This document shows, piece by piece, positions 5,132 to 5,384 of a stretch of 5,384 bases of DNA. Both the position numbers and the translations under genes were made by a program. The notes below the pieces were generated by a model that worked only from the letters and a program-made list of their open reading frames with translations, was not told the DNA's origin and did no database searches. The DNA comes from an uncultured Collinsella sp. (lineage in GTDB: Bacteria > Actinomycetota > Coriobacteriia > Coriobacteriales > Coriobacteriaceae): NCBI GenBank assembly GCA_900544225.1, contig UQUD01000114.1, forward strand, positions 1-5,384, given 5' to 3'. Each line of letters starts with the position of its first letter. Position 1 is the stretch's first letter.

Positions 5132-5384
5132 TTAGAACCTTGCGATCTGGTGGGTGAGCAGACCCGTTGGAACCTGCGGTGCGCCGCCGGTGACCTGCGC
5201 GGCGGGGAATAGCGCGGCAACGGTAAAGTTGAACGGCTCTTTGCCCGTGTAGGTGCCGGCTGTGCGTGCCTCGTCTGCCAGGAGCTGCGCCGCCCCTGCC
5301 AGCGCGGCAGCATAGGTGGGATCGTCAGCCGGCGTCGGCTCCGGTGCCTGGTCGAGCATGGCTCGGATGGCGGCAACGGCGTCC
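5132..5384 (-). CDS. Unrecognised protein, C-terminal fragment (runs off the right edge)
   Basis: An open minus-strand frame enters from the right edge and ends at TAA (5134-5132), giving 83 visible residues. The fragment reads DAVAAIRAMLDQAPEPTPAD at its start and ends in PTGLLTHQIARF. It is Ala- and Pro-rich, with one probable helix (about residues 23-40, AAALAGAAQLLADEA) and no membrane segment. An internal ATG at 5359 is probably not the start, because coding sequence of the same character continues upstream and no Shine-Dalgarno is evident. I do not recognise the family. It converges with the phosphatase pair, with 127 bp between the two stop codons. Confidence 0.7.
   Translation of the reverse strand, partial: DAVAAIRAMLDQAPEPTPADDPTYAAALAGAAQLLADEARTAGTYTGKEPFNFTVAALFPAAQVTGGAPQVPTGLLTHQIARF

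Overview
This GC-rich 5.4 kb bacterial chromosomal segment probably comes from a Coriobacteriia actinomycete, perhaps Collinsella. That placement is inferred from GC-rich codon use, compact gene spacing, long hairpin terminators and the overall gene set; no rRNA or marker gene is present to confirm it. There is no tRNA, rRNA, CRISPR array, transposase or phage gene. Every gap between genes is under 300 bases, and each one is described in the entries.

Layout. The left edge (1-275, minus) holds the first 91 codons of an unrecognised protein. A 172-bp divergent spacer carries a 30-bp-period direct repeat, then comes a plus-strand integral-membrane metal exporter of the ArsP_2 / 'arsenic efflux, putative manganese transporter' type (448-1536) with a striking His-rich loop. 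Two oppositely oriented terminators (1548-1623 and 1661-1702) separate it from a convergent minus-strand pair: an HdeD/DUF308 six-helix membrane protein (2188-2790) and a YaiI/YqxD (UPF0178) protein (1705-2187), whose start codon directly abuts the stop of the first. A 262-bp divergent spacer follows. Near the minus-strand pair it has two copies of a 12-bp dyad; near the plus-strand gene it has a 19-bp DtxR/IdeR-like operator. Next is a nitroreductase-family flavoprotein (3053-3724), a strong 13-bp hairpin without a U-tract, and two tandem, diverged histidine phosphatases (3807-4349 and 4369-5004) ending in a GC-rich terminator. The right edge (5132-5384, minus) holds the C-terminal end of an unrecognised protein.

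How the genes may work together. The exporter and a nitroreductase behind a DtxR-like box hint at metal or redox homeostasis, but nothing shows that they share a regulator. The two phosphatases are 19 bp apart and are almost certainly co-transcribed, possibly by read-through from the nitroreductase. The HdeD-like and YaiI genes form a tightly coupled two-gene operon. I found no clear new multi-gene system. The most distinctive signals are in the regulatory spacers.
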